Assembly: GCA_963576565.1 (NCBI GenBank)
Contig: OY755044.1
Coordinates: 42,650,735-42,714,734 of the forward strand
DNA length: 64,000 nucleotides
Reading direction: 5' to 3'
DNA from: Aspidapion aeneum
Taxonomy: Eukaryota > Arthropoda > Insecta > Coleoptera > Brentidae
Shown here: positions 1 to 10,248 of the stretch, piece after piece
Layout of the letters: each line of letters starts with the position of its first letter
How positions within the stretch are numbered: the stretch's first letter is position 1
Position numbers and translations under genes: made by a program
Notes under the pieces: generated by a model
The model's input: only the letters and a program-made list of their open reading frames with translations
Databases searched by the model: none
What the model was told of the DNA's origin: nothing

Positions 1-445
1 TGTTGAAAAGGAAATTTTATGGTCTACAATAAAGATTAGTACATATTTAAATTAAAATAATTTTTTTTCCAAAAAGCTTAGTTTTTCAGAAAATTTGAAA
101 AAATTCTAAAAATTTCAGGACTTGGGGAGTCTGGGGGGCTTGGGGGATTTTGCAGCTAAAATTTAAAAAACTAATATAATATTATTTTTAAATTAGATTT
201 TACACATTTTTGATTCATTTCTATGTCATTGTGTCTTTAGGGCGTCAACTTAGTTACATTTTTAGAAATTCGAACACCACTATATAAGGAGGGGGGATAA
301 AACAATTGGACCAAAAACTTGCCCGGCAACATCCAAATCGTTAGTCTGTGGCCTGTTGTCAGCTAGGATCCATTGTCAAACTGCGGTCCCCATATTTTGC
401 ATACTCAACTACCTCTAGCACCTGCACTATATTGTAAAAACTTTC
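1..445. repeat. Dispersed direct repeat, copy 1
   Basis: This stretch resembles 9843-10240 along most of its length and in the same orientation. Shared landmarks in order are a block reading TTGAARAGGAAATTTTAT, a run starting AAGCTTAGTTTTT, a G-rich patch, a segment ending CCGGCAACATCC and a final block around TGCATACT, ACTACCTC and GCACTATAT. Small indels and substitutions separate the copies. The window begins inside the repeat, so its true left end is not visible. No coding potential is seen. It is probably part of an unidentified non-autonomous element. Confidence 0.6.
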
Positions 446-1577
446 GTCGATTGATATTCACTTTCAAAAATAACAATAACAACGTTGTTTGATAATTTCC
501 ACCAAACAACGATAACAATAATAATAGAAATCACTAGTTTTACACGCCTCAGCTGCGTAAAGCCGCGCGCCGCCTTATAGTAGAGTCGCTGTATGTTGAC
601 ATATTTATATCCAAATATGTCAACATTCAGGGACTCTACGGTAGTCGTTTTGGTGACAACAACAACTTGTATACACCAAATTAAAGAAAAATGTTCATTC
701 TAAAACTTTTATTTAAACTTTTTTTTTAATTTTGCTTTGGTGTTATTAAAAATGTGGGTTAAACTAGCTATACAAAAAAAAAGTAAAAATTGAGTTATTT
801 TATTTTTTCTAAAGAAACGAAGCAAAATTTGGAAAAGTATAATAGAAAGTTATTTTATTACGGGTGTTTACTGATTCATTTGTAATTGCAACCCTCTACG
901 ACTATTTTTAAGAAAGATACATCGTTTTAAAAAGTATCGTGCAAAAAAAAGTGGGGGGGGGCCATATCTTTAAAAAAACGGATTTACCAGAATGACAACA
1001 AGTCAAAACCTGATCTATGGAGTGCCCTCAACAAACTTGGCTTATCGGCAAAAAGTTGGCACGACTTGCACACGAAACCCCCTTTTAGGCCGATTTATCC
1101 ATAGACTATAACCTCTGTCCACCGGTTGCCACGCTTCTCCTTTTGTAAAATTTTATATTCAATTTTTACTCTTGTAGGATCGGATCTTAGTCCCCCGTAC
1201 CTCTGCAAAAAACTAACCAGATGTTACCCAGGCATAAAAATTCAAAACCGCCTACTTTTAAATTATGAATTATTGGCGAGGGGTTAAAAAGTTAAGTTGC
1301 GTACGTTTGCTTAAAAAATTTGAGGGTGTTGCAGTGTTTATGACGACAGGGAGAAGTAGCAATATTCGGAAATGAAAAATGCAAGATAATTTAAAATATT
1401 CGAGTTTTTTCTTTTTTCCGCTTTGCATTTTATTCGTCTTGTATAAATTTTGTATTATTTGTCCTACTCTCAGCGGCAGCGGGTACTTTATGAATGTGGG
1501 AGACCATATAATTTTAAAAAATGTTTGAAAAAAAAAGCCGGTAATGGCCATTATACTCTAACCTACAACAAATACTA
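446..1577. other. A/T-rich DNA, no gene seen
   Basis: No reading frame here resembles a known protein. It holds two hairpins, one at 483-511 (9-bp stem) and a stronger one at 581-638, and a run of nine G at 953-961. The minus-strand reading frame at 1270-1551 has low-complexity composition and no recognisable domain. Confidence 0.5.
581..638. repeat. Two-part hairpin (7 + 13 bp stems)
   Basis: TAGAGTC at 581-587 pairs with GACTCTA at 632-638, and TGTTGACATATTT at 594-606 pairs exactly with 613-625, leaving a 6-nt loop. The 6-nt spacers on either side do not pair. It is the kind of structure left by a very short inverted-repeat element. No function can be assigned. Confidence 0.6.
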
Positions 1578-1880
1578 AAATGCTTAAATATGGATCAGAG
1601 AAACTACTAGAAAATCTCACATATATTATCAATCAATGCAGACATCCAGTACCTGATGATTGGAGAATTGCATTCATACCCTCAGTACATAAAAAAGGAA
1701 ACAGCTGGACTGCAACAATAACAGAGGAATTTTAGTAACCAGCACTCCAAGTAGATTGTACGGTAGGATTCTTAGAGATTTAATAGAATTAATGATTTGA
1801 ATTAGTGATACTGTTTTTTGTCTTAAACAAGTAATTGAGTAAAGGAGTGCCAGAAATATAGAGACTCATATCACAAAAAA
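1578..1880 (+). pseudogene. RTE-like LINE reverse transcriptase fragment
   Basis: The translated fragment matches the RT finger/palm region of the LINE at 56.4-59.2 kb (segment about 57480-57815, opposite strand). It starts at the residues LKYGSEKLLENLTYIINQC and continues through the block around PVPDDW and the segment ending RLYGRILRDLIE. Compared with that copy it has lost a few codons near 1638 and about 56 nt near 1795, and it carries stop codons and small frameshifts. The flanks are not LINE sequence, so this is an internal fragment that cannot be functional. Confidence 0.8.
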
Positions 1881-2985
1881 TATAGCCGTTATACATGCTA
1901 TTAACATAATGAATTTATCAGAGCATACATGTTTTCAAGGACGGAATATATGATAATTTTTGACAGTAACAGTATTACATAAATATCAGCTCTTAACTCT
2001 ATAATAGGTCAATACGAACAGATAGTAAATCATAAAAAATTATAAAACCAACCTTTTTTGCTCGAGAGAAAATATATTTCTCGTCTCGCTGAGAGAGGGC
2101 GAGACGAGACAAGAATCGCAAGTCTTTTCAACTGCTCAGATGTCATCCTGGCCCATGCATCGCCTTGGTTATAATTGCATTCTGAGTCCATCAAAAAATA
2201 AATCAAAATTAAATCCGCACCAACTGAGTCCATTCTTTATTTGCATCGAACTCTTGCTTAATCCATGCTAAATCAAAGTCAATATTTAACTAACTGGAAC
2301 TTTAATACCCCAACTTAACAATGGAGACAAGTCTGTGTAATAGAAAAAACCCTGACCCTTTACAACCCCTTTCCTATGTGGCCCTTTTTTGTCGTGTGGC
2401 GGTAATGTGGAATAGATTTATAAAGGAAGTATGACAAAAAATGGTACAGAAACATGGATAGATGTATTCTATTCCGAACAAATATCCTTATCCTATTGGG
2501 TGTATTTTGTGGCTTCCACACACCTGACTGACACTGCTTCTAAGAGAGAGCGAGATCGATGTAGAGCTACGTGGGGAACCGTAAATCTGTCAAGAAAGGG
2601 AATTTGGGCCTCAAGTGTTTACAAAACCAGCCTTTCTTAAAGCCCACGGTATCGATCTGACTAACTGTCGTAGAAGGACAAAGCCAATACTCTGGAACAG
2701 AACAGAACAGAACAGAAGAAAGGGATTGCCTCTACTATAAGAGAGGTGCTGGTAATTTAGCAACCTTCTTCAAACTCAGTAGGTACGTGGGCTCAATGGA
2801 CCCATAAGGGTTAAGGAGGTTCAGTATGCCCTGCCTCCAGTTGAATACAATACAATATATCATAAATTATGAGCATGAAGTTAGCGAAGCACCCATCGCA
2901 AATCGAATCACGACTGGGTGGATCTGGTCTGAAATCCCTTGAACATATGGAATGTTAATAACACCTAACGGATTATTATTTTGAA
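1881..2985. other. No gene recognised
   Basis: No convincing coding sequence. There is a strong hairpin at 2079-2109 and a short GAACA microsatellite at about 2694-2716. The plus-strand frame at 2431-2640 gives 69 residues with no recognisable family. Confidence 0.45.
2079..2109. repeat. Perfect 11-bp stem hairpin
   Basis: TCTCGTCTCGC at 2079-2089 is exactly complementary to 2099-2109, with a 9-nt loop. An adjacent smaller inverted repeat (CGAGA...TCTCG, 2062-2083) overlaps its left arm, so two alternative folds compete. No function known. Confidence 0.6.
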
Positions 2986-3178
2986 AAATCCGGTTTAGCA
3001 GATCATGCATGGTCAAATGATTACAGGATTCAGTGGTCAGAAGCTAAAGTTTTACATAAGGAGTCGCATTGGCGAAAACGAAAGTTTATTAAAGCTGCGT
3101 TTATAATGCAGAATAAAGAAGTTTTCAGTCAACCAAGCACGGACATGGCAAACATATGAAAACCACTCCTTAAGGAAA
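2986..3178 (+). pseudogene. Penelope-like element GIY-YIG endonuclease remnant
   Basis: The frame starting at 2986 reads KSGLADHAW, then W-S-E-A-K-V-L-H, then the basic segment HWRKRKFIKAAF, then FSQPS, before a TGA stop at about 3145. The pattern of His-x-Trp, a lysine-valine-leucine strand, an arginine/lysine-rich helix with a Phe-x-x-Ala turn and the closing serine/proline matches the C-terminal half of the GIY-YIG endonuclease of Penelope-like retroelements as I know it. The GIY-YIG motif itself and all of the reverse transcriptase are missing upstream. An alternative is another GIY-YIG-type mobile nuclease. A hammerhead-like fold follows at 3272-3314. Confidence 0.5.
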
Positions 3179-3271
3179 ACAGGCGTCTTAGGATTAAAAA
3201 GGGGGCGGGCCATCACAGCTGACTGCACACCAAGTAGTATAAGTAGTAGCCTAGAGACTAGATTGTTTAGT

Positions 3272-3314
3272 TTACACTTGATAACGGTTAGAGATACTTA
3301 CTAACCGAAACGTC
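3272..3314 (+). ncRNA. Degenerate hammerhead-ribozyme-like motif
   Basis: A core-like TTGATAA (consensus CTGATGA, two transitions away) precedes a 7-bp stem (CGGTTAG 3285-3291 with CTAACCG 3301-3307), then GAAAC-GTC and a GTGT that can pair with an upstream ACAC. The order stem, CUGANGA-like box, stem II, GAAA, short ACGT, UC and stem partner is that of minimal type-I hammerheads. Such motifs are established components of Penelope-like retroelements, and a Penelope-like coding remnant lies just upstream on the same strand. Against activity: the core has two substitutions, and one extra nucleotide sits before stem II. Confidence 0.35.
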
Positions 3315-3861
3315 GTGTTTTAAAATAAATAAAGACAATGGAAGTCCGAAATTTTATTTCTAAAATCTAGTATGTTGTAGTCCTGAACATTTTTCACACT
3401 TGAAATGAACAACATTTTTCTTTTGGTAATTTTTCTTTATTAGCAGGGTCCTCCACGACACTGTCGTTATCCATACTAAAACTTTGTTGTATTATCGCAG
3501 CAAGAAAAGATTCCGCTACGAAAACTTGGTCCGCGTTCTCCTTACAACAATGGAAAGTATTTCGGGAAGTATTATTGGAATTCTGTGGGGATTAATTCAT
3601 TTCCGATTCGGGAAATGATATTACTTGACTCGATTTATCAATTTACGATACGAGTTTTGTTTCATGGTAACATCTAGGAAAGGAGTGGACGAAAAATCTG
3701 AGTTTTTCTGCATTGTGCGGTAAAAAAAGTCAGTTATATACATATTAACCTTCTATCCCTTATACCATGCCACCACAAGCCTAAGATTTTTTTAGATATT
3801 TTCCTCATTTTTCATAAATAAAAAGATAAAATAGCATAAAATACGAAACCATGAGGTCTCG
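3315..3861. other. No gene recognised
   Basis: A/T-rich sequence that may include the rest of the decayed retroelement 3' end (AATAAATAAAG follows the hammerhead-like motif). No domain or strong repeat was seen. Confidence 0.4.
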
Positions 3862-3878
3862 CCCCCCCCCCCCCCCCC
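3862..3878. repeat. Poly(C) run of 17
   Basis: Seventeen uninterrupted C residues, followed by AAGGGGG, directly beside the left end of a MITE. Such runs are prone to length error in sequencing. Confidence 0.9.
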
Positions 3879-3889
3879 AAGGGGGTGTA

Positions 3890-4276
3890 AAAACATCTTT
3901 AAAAAATCCTTTACGCAATTTTTTTGAAATTTGTTTTTGTTAAGTAAAGTTAAATCCAGTAAGTCGACTGTTGAGTCTTAGTAGTTATAGTGTTTGGTAA
4001 CCTGGTAACACTACAATTTACGTTTTTTATTACAACAATGGCGGATCCAAAATGGCGGATTTCTTTATTTTTAAACCGATTTGTCTGAAACTTGAAAGTT
4101 TGCAGTGCCTGAGATTACTAAATACAGTTTTATCCTCAAATTTAAAAAATTGTAGTGTTACCAGGTTACCAAACACTATAACTACCAAGATTCAACAGTC
4201 CACTTAATGGATTTAACTTTACCTAACAAAAACAAATTTCAAAAAAATTGCGTAAGGGATTCTTTAAAGATGTTTT
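3890..4276. mobile_element. 387-bp MITE with about 130-bp terminal inverted repeats and TA flanks
   Basis: The first about 130 bp (AAAACATCTTTAAA... to ...GTAACACTACAATTT) recur as a reverse complement at 4150-4276 with only scattered differences. Both ends are bordered by TA (3888-3889 and 4277-4278), the target duplication expected for Tc1/mariner-type transposition. The roughly 130-bp centre includes two closely spaced copies of AATGGCGGAT. There is no coding capacity, so mobility would depend on a transposase from elsewhere. It is best described as a Tc1/mariner-like MITE. Confidence 0.75.
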
Positions 4277-4336
4277 TATATAAATAATATATTTTGTTTT
4301 TCATCAACACATTTTATCAAAAAAACATTTTTTAGT

Positions 4337-4413
4337 CCGGCGCCGAGTTGGCCCGGCGCCCAGCTGGCCCGGCGCACAGTTGGCGGCGCCGAGTTGGCGG
4401 CGCCCAGTTGTCC
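4337..4413. repeat. Five-module GC-rich tandem array (14-16 bp units)
   Basis: Five consecutive modules of the pattern (CC)GGCGCNNAGTTGGC begin at about 4337, 4353, 4369, 4385 and 4399. Module lengths are 16, 16, 16, 14 and 15 nt. The array is a sharp GC- and CpG-rich island in A/T-rich DNA. Its grammar (GCGC followed by TTGG at constant spacing) resembles the subterminal modules of the MULE at 37.3-40.25 kb. It may be the orphaned end of a related DNA transposon. Confidence 0.65.
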
Positions 4414-4682
4414 CATTCCGAGCTGTACACCCTAGCCACGTGGTAAATTGGGATAAAAGCATGAAAATTTGTACAAATTTTCTGTGGGAAAATACAAAAT
4501 TTTTGACCCGCAGCACCCTTATTTTGCTTCACCGTGAAAGGGAAATTTTGAAAAAATGGCGGAAAAATATTGTCAAAAAGTAGGTTAAACCAAAGAAATT
4601 CAATGTTTTTGGGTTAAACCCATATACTTAGTCAAGATTATACTCATTCTTATATAATTTCTATTCAGTGATTAAATTTAAA

Positions 4683-4722
4683 TATTTTGGTTTACCGGGG
4701 AAGGCCCCGGTAAACCAAAATA
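4683..4722. repeat. Perfect 18-bp hairpin
   Basis: TATTTTGGTTTACCGGGG at 4683-4700 is exactly complementary to 4705-4722 around a 4-nt AAGG loop. A related sequence without the second arm (GTTAAACCAAAG) occurs about 100 bp upstream. It could be a minimal inverted-repeat element; no evidence of function. Confidence 0.75.
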
Positions 4723-5840
4723 AGGGTCAAAAATTTTGTATTTTTCATAGAATACTTGTACGCTCGGCCTTTTAACTGAGTTCATTGTCACAACCAGTGT
4801 TGTCAAATTTGAAGGTTTTCCTCCTCAATCAAATTTTGACTATTGAAGGTTTGAATGTTTTTATCCGAATTTGAAGGATTTTGACTAATCTGAAGCAAAG
4901 TTATATATTTTGTAAATATTAACTTCAACTTAACTTAACTTTAAAACTTTATTTAGCAAGAATATGTACAATTTTAACAGTAGTAAAGTAAATTAAACTA
5001 AAATCTAATTGTTAGCTTTATAAATATTTATAGGCTAAGTGATATTTTCAACTGTAAAACAATAATTTATTCTACCTACATCCAAATGAATAATACTATA
5101 ATCAAACAAACTGTATTGAAAATAAATATTTTTTTAAACTTTTATTAAGAGTGTTTAATTTCTTTTCATTTTTTATTGAGTTTTTTAATTTATTAAATTT
5201 TGACAAACCTTTGCAAAAAATTGATTTCGGTAGAATTAATGTTTGGTATATCGTGAATGGAAATTTGAATTTTGGAGGACAAAATCTTTAGGTTGTTCTG
5301 GTACTAGATTGTTTTGAATTTTATAAATAAATATACAAACATTATAGAAAATGAAATTTTTTACATTAATCCAATTTAATTTTTTTAACATTAATGTAGT
5401 TTTTGTGTATTTAGCTGCTTTGAGAATTATCCTCATTGCTCTATTCTGTAATATTTGAAGTTTATCTATAATATTTTCATTCGCTGTGTATAATATAGTT
5501 GAGCAGTAGAAAAAATGTGGTAATATTGTTCTATTGTGAACACATTTTTAAGAAAAAATGCTAAATAATAACTAAACCTTCCTAAATAACCAATGTTTGA
5601 AGAAATTTTTGATATATGTTCGTAATATTTATAAACTTTAATTTTGAATCTATAATTATATCAAAATATTTGAATGAATTTGTAATTTGTAATTTCTTAT
5701 TATTTATAGTGATTGCAAAATTTGTTGTTACTTTTATTTGAATTTAAAATCATACATTTTGTTTTGTTTACATTTAATTTTAATTTGTTTTCGTTTAGCC
5801 AATGTTTTTTAATTCTGAATTTATCTCAATAGTTAGGTTT
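4723..5840. other. Very A/T-rich DNA, no gene seen
   Basis: Low-complexity A/T-rich sequence without a recognisable coding region or strong repeat. Confidence 0.45.
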
Positions 5841-7363
5841 TAGTTCGGGGCCTAAGCCGGAAATGTAGGGGATTGTCTGCATTTTCGCGTACCGTGACGA
5901 AATTTGGCACAGAGGTAGCATACACCTAGGAATGCCATTCTAGAAGTGGTGCTCCGATGGAACCCAGTGCAGGGCCAAGATACAGGGGCGTACTTGAGGT
6001 GGGAAAGGAAAAATTATTAAATTAAATATAAAACTAGTTTCGCGTGTACTTTTTGTTTCTTTAAGCTAATAGCTATGTAGCTTATAAAGTGAAAAAAAAA
6101 TCTGTTAAAAATTAAACGTTGGAAATAAGGTTTTTTTTTTAGGGGAGAGGGAGCAAATGGTAGGAGGATAAATTATTGTTTATAAGTGCTGGAAATAATG
6201 TTTTACGTATTAAAAAAATTATATATTGCCAAAAGAAACACCCTGTCTGTATTTTCTTACAAGTACAAAGCTAAATTAAACAATGTACGCCATGTGAGAA
6301 AGGCGTTCTTCTAGTTTTAAAAAGTTGTAAAACTCAGAAAGTATCTTAAACTATATAACCGGTATGACCCAAAGTTTGTGACTACTATTTTTTGCATGAT
6401 TTTTTTAATATCACCATGTATCTTTCATCATATTACAAAATTACATAAACATTAATATTTGTGTCATAGCCTGTAATAAGCCGGCAAATAGTGCCAAGTT
6501 TCATTGCAAAATTCTTATTAACGCAGTAGCTAAAATAAATAATTTAAAAACAGTAAAAATGACAGCAAAGTTGTTGTCGCCCAGTATATACATTCAGAAA
6601 AGGGTAATGATGTAGCGCTTATCACAAGAATAGAGTACGATAAATGGTTTATTAAGGAGAATATAGTGATTGCAATGAGATGTTTATTTGACATTTCTAT
6701 AGTTATTTGAATTTTCAGCACTAAAATAAAAAAATTAGGAAAAAACTTTATTGTCTAGTTACCTTTTAACACTCTGTACAAAAGTTTTTTTAAAGAAAAT
6801 GAAAGCTGTAAAAGTAATTTTGTAACGTACTGACTTTGAGTTTTCCATAGTGATTTGTAAATCGTCATAAAAAAAACTACTTAAATTGATCATAAAAATG
6901 TAACTTATTTTTCAAAACAGCCTGTATTTTTAACAGTTCAACAAAATTTTCATTTTCTTTTCGTAAAATATAAATAAACGCTAAGTCTCTTATTTGGTAT
7001 ATATTTTTGAAAATATCGTTAAGTCTAAGAAATCCACATACCTTTCTATCTTTTTAGATTTTTTCAATTTACAATTATTAATTTAAACCCCCCTGTACTC
7101 CGACCCTGTATAAGTCACACCAGTCCAGAAATACCTGTTTTAAAGAGAAACTAAAAAAAACTTGTTAATGCTCATAGTAAATTTTAGTAAGTAATCTTGC
7201 ATAACTAACCGCCTGCAAAATAAAACACTATGTATCTTTGCTCTGCACTGCGTTCGAGATGAGCACCACTTCGTAAAATAATACCATAGTGTTGTAATAT
7301 AATCGTGCCAAGTTTCATTACGGTACGCAAAAATGCAGACAAAAGTGGCTTAAGCTCCGGACT
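5841..7363. mobile_element. About 1.5-kb element with divergent terminal inverted repeats
   Basis: The left end (TAGTTCGGGG, then a block containing GTCTGCATTTTCGCGTACCG, TTGGCAC, AGTGGTGCTC, CAGTGCAG and AAGATAC) recurs in reverse complement at the right end over about 160 bp, with the same order of blocks. The match extends to the closing CCGGACTA at 7356-7363. Identity is moderate, so the insertion is old. The interior is A/T-rich with no transposase frame, making this a non-autonomous element of unknown superfamily. No clear target duplication was found, so the ends are approximate. Confidence 0.6.
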
Positions 7364-8325
7364 ATTTTCTAATGAAGTTCCTTTTAAATAAAGTAATGTA
7401 TCATGTGCAAACATCTGTATTATACAATTTTTTAAAACTGTTGGTAGGTCATTTATATAATATAATATAATAATATAAATAAAATAAAAAGTAGTGGTCC
7501 CAATTTACTTATTCCAATAAGTTTACCAAACCTAACTTATGTATTAGGTAAATTTAAATACTTATTATACTTATATTTTTAATTTTGATTTTTATAATTC
7601 ATAATTTAAGTTATTAATCTTTTATTTTATTTTTCCTTCCATTTTTATTAAAAAACATTGTTCATGGTTTAAAGTTTATTTTTGGTGTCGACCACCCGAT
7701 GAAACCGATACTGCTTTAAAGGATATAAAGTATTTTGCTCACTTAGTTAAAGGAAAGTGATCAGAAAAGTCTGGCAACAACTGGTCACAACAACAGTCCC
7801 AAAACCTCACCTCAATGTGCGGTTTTCGGAATAAAGTAAAACACATTTTTCTCAATAATTTGTATTATAACCAAAAACTTCGTATGAACTTTTGTTTCTG
7901 AGCTATTTGTAAAAAACTTTTGTAAATGCTGATATGGCGTGCATGGAGTTCACTCGGACTGGGCTAGGAAGGTATCGGGTAGGTATTCTGGGTCTTAAAC
8001 GATGTGTGTTCCCGTCACATGCTTTGATCACTGGCGGGCTTTAAATTAGCTCCGAGCCATCACGTGCTATGCGAAAAGACCTACATTGCGCAAGCTTCTC
8101 CTACGATCCGACCCGCAGCCCACGAGAAAGACCGGCCCGGGCGCGGAAATATCACGTGACCGTAGGTGGGTCACAAAAGAACGCCTCCCGGCCAGCTGTC
8201 ATTATAAAACATGTGTGTTTTCAGTTTTGGTATGTTTGTTTACGTCCATTTTTTTTTAATTCGGGCATGAATTTTATGCGAATTTTATCAAAGTTATTAA
8301 AACGCAGCCCACGAAAAAGACAACA
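7364..8325. other. No gene recognised
   Basis: Includes a relatively GC-rich patch at 7920-8180. The motif GCAGCCCACGARAAAGAC occurs at about 8116 and again at about 8304, just before the THAP-like frame. The 140-codon plus-strand frame at 8069-8491 is arginine-rich early and has no domain; I do not regard it as a gene. Confidence 0.4.
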
Positions 8326-8469
8326 ATGCCGCGAACGTGTAGTGTTGTTGGTTGTCGGTCCAACTATAAAACTGAAACCGAATATGTGGCAACTTTTAAT
8401 TTGCCAGTGGATAAACAAATGGATAAAATTTGGTTGCGAAAAATTCCTAATGATTGTCAAAATATATAA
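8326..8469 (+). pseudogene. THAP-like zinc-finger fragment (47 codons)
   Basis: The frame starts MPRTCSVVGC, giving the paired cysteines at residues 5 and 10. A Tyr at 14 follows, then a hydrophobic FNLPVD strand at 24-29 and a W-L-R-K-I segment at 36-40, before a TAA at 8467. This order (Cys-x4-Cys, aromatic, Phe-x-x-Pro, Trp-x-x-x-Ile) is that of the first two thirds of a THAP DNA-binding domain, found in P-element-type transposases and in host THAP proteins. The closing Cys-x2-His and the AVPTIF-like end are not present in the frame beyond the stop. It is too short and incomplete to function as it stands, unless a downstream exon supplies the rest. Confidence 0.45.
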
Positions 8470-8651
8470 CCTAAAGATTTACATTATTTAGTACCAAACG
8501 TAAAACAAGTTCATGTCTTATATATATAAAATTTTTAAAGTGTTTGTTAATGTTGCAGTGATAGTGTAAATTGTCTAGACGTAATATTTTAACCTGTATC
8601 GTCTCAATGTTGGTTTTGTTCATGGAAGGAAAAGTTTTCAACCTCTGACAA

Positions 8652-8695
8652 AGTGGTGCTGAAGATGGCTTGGTACAAGCCGAAAACGTTCCACT
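8652..8695 (+). ncRNA. Hammerhead-like motif in a retroelement tail
   Basis: An intact CTGAAGA box (fits CTGANGA) at 8659-8665 is followed by a stem GGCTT/AAGCC, GAAA at 8682-8685 and the self-complementary AACGTT. CCACT at 8691-8695 can pair with AGTGG at 8652-8656. This is the order of a minimal type-I hammerhead with palindromic stem III. One extra T separates the CTGANGA box from stem II, which is not canonical, so catalytic ability is doubtful. The surrounding sequence looks like the 3' tail of a decayed retroelement; a Penelope-like source is inferred only by analogy with 3272-3314. Confidence 0.3.
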
Positions 8696-8739
8696 GCTGG
8701 TAGAAAATTAATAATAAAAAATTTACACGGAATACGCCT

Positions 8740-9842
8740 TTCTCTACTTAACTGTAACAACAAACTCTCCAGCGGAGTCCGTATTTTGAGAAAATGTGAA
8801 AAAATTGAAAATGTCACTGGTTTTACGCAATTTTCTTAAATACCAGCCATTTTTTAAAAATAGTCGATTACAGACATTTCCTTTTAAATGCTGTACGACA
8901 AAGTAAGATTTGTCTTTAGAATTTAAAACAGTGTGTTTAGTAGGTACTATATTGTAGAAAATAAAATTTCCTTTTAACGATGTATATCAAAAAATAAATA
9001 AATAAAAACATTTTTGTCACATGTTTCACCCGATTTTTCAAAAAAACCAAGCTCTTTATCAAAAAATGTCTGACATACTTGATTGTTGAAAATAAAATTT
9101 CCTTTTAAGCGATGTATAACAAGGTAAGAAAAAATTAATTTTTGAAACTTTAGGCACGTCCGTAAATTAAATCAATCCAACCATAATTAATTTTTTTTGG
9201 GATTTGTAAAAATTGATTTTATTTACGGACGCCTGTAAAGTTTTAATCAGAAAATAAATCTTACTGTATGCCACAGCGTTTGAAAGAAAAGTTCATTGTC
9301 TACAATCCACTATAAAACACAATTTTTATAGAGGGCTTGGATTTTAGATAATCGGGTAAAACATTTGACAAACATGTTGTTTTTTAAAATCTTTTACATT
9401 TTCTCAATAAACGGACGCTGCTGAAAAGTTTGGCATTAGTCTCACGGCACTGACTTGTACATTGTTAAAAAGGAAATTTTATTTTCCACATTAAAGTGTA
9501 AAATAATTTTTTTCCAAAAGTCTTAGTTTCTCAAAAAATTGAATATGACTTGTAAAAAAATTGGTAGGTTTAGTGATTTTTCAAAATTGATTTAATTTAC
9601 GGATGCGCCTAAATTGTTGTAAATAAAATTAGTGTCGCCTTATTATACATCGTTTAAACGCAAATTTCATTGTCTACAATCAACTCTGGGACTTAATATT
9701 TGACAAAGAGGTTAGTTTTTAGGTAAATTGGGTAAAACATGTAATAAACATATTTCTTTTTTTAATATTTTTCCATTACCTCAATGAACGCACGCCGCTG
9801 GAAAGTGTGTCATTAGTCGTTTGTACCCCACTTACTTATACA
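8740..9842. repeat. Inverted/direct repeat cluster (foldback-type)
   Basis: Blocks recur here in both orientations. AAATAAAATTTCCTTTTAA with GCGATGTATA (about 8960 and 9095) appears reversed as TACATCGTTTAAACG...TTCATTGTCTACAATC at 9285-9320 and 9645-9680. A central fold pairs ACTTTAGGCACGTCCGTAAAT (9148) with ATTTACGGACGCCTGTAAAGT (9221). A unit containing CGG/CACGCYGCTGRAAAGT...GTACATTGTTRAARAGGAAAT occurs at about 9410 and 9785 and leads into the direct repeat at 9843. No coding region is present. The architecture is that of a composite foldback element. Confidence 0.55.
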
Positions 9843-10240
9843 TTGTTGAAGAGGAAATTTTATTGTCCATAATAAAGGTAAGTACATATTTTTCCCTAAG
9901 AAGCTTAGTTTTTTAGAAAATTTGAAGAAAAACTTAAAATTTCATGTTATGGGGTGTCTGCGGGGTTTTTGCAGCTTGAATTTAAAGAACTAATAAAATT
10001 TTATTTTTACGTTAAATTTTGCACAGTTTTGATTAATTTTTTTGTCATTTTGGCTCTAGGGCGAGGAGGAGTGATAAAAAGAACTGGTCCAAAAACGGGC
10101 CCGGCAACATCCGTATCATTAATGTGTGACGTATTATGAGCTATTATTATTATTTATATGAGGACCAAAGTTTGACTGGTCCTCATATTTTGCATACTGA
10201 ACTACCTCCAGCGCCTGCACTATATATATTGAAGCTTTCT
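9843..10240. repeat. Dispersed direct repeat, copy 2
   Basis: Matches 1-445 in order and orientation, including the TTGAAGAGGAAATTTTAT start, the GCCCGGCAACATCC block and the closing TTGCATACTGAACTACCTCC block. Copy 2 joins directly to the LINE fragment at 10249, suggesting that the LINE inserted at or in this repeat. Confidence 0.6.
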
Positions 10241-10248
10241 TCGTGGGG

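Noticed and set aside
6530..6721. 63-codon hydrophobic minus-strand frame
   Set aside because: Lies inside the old inverted-repeat element and reflects A/T-rich composition, not a conserved membrane protein.
8069..8491. 140-codon plus-strand frame
   Set aside because: Composition is irregular and no domain is visible; the THAP-like signal is in another frame of the same stretch.
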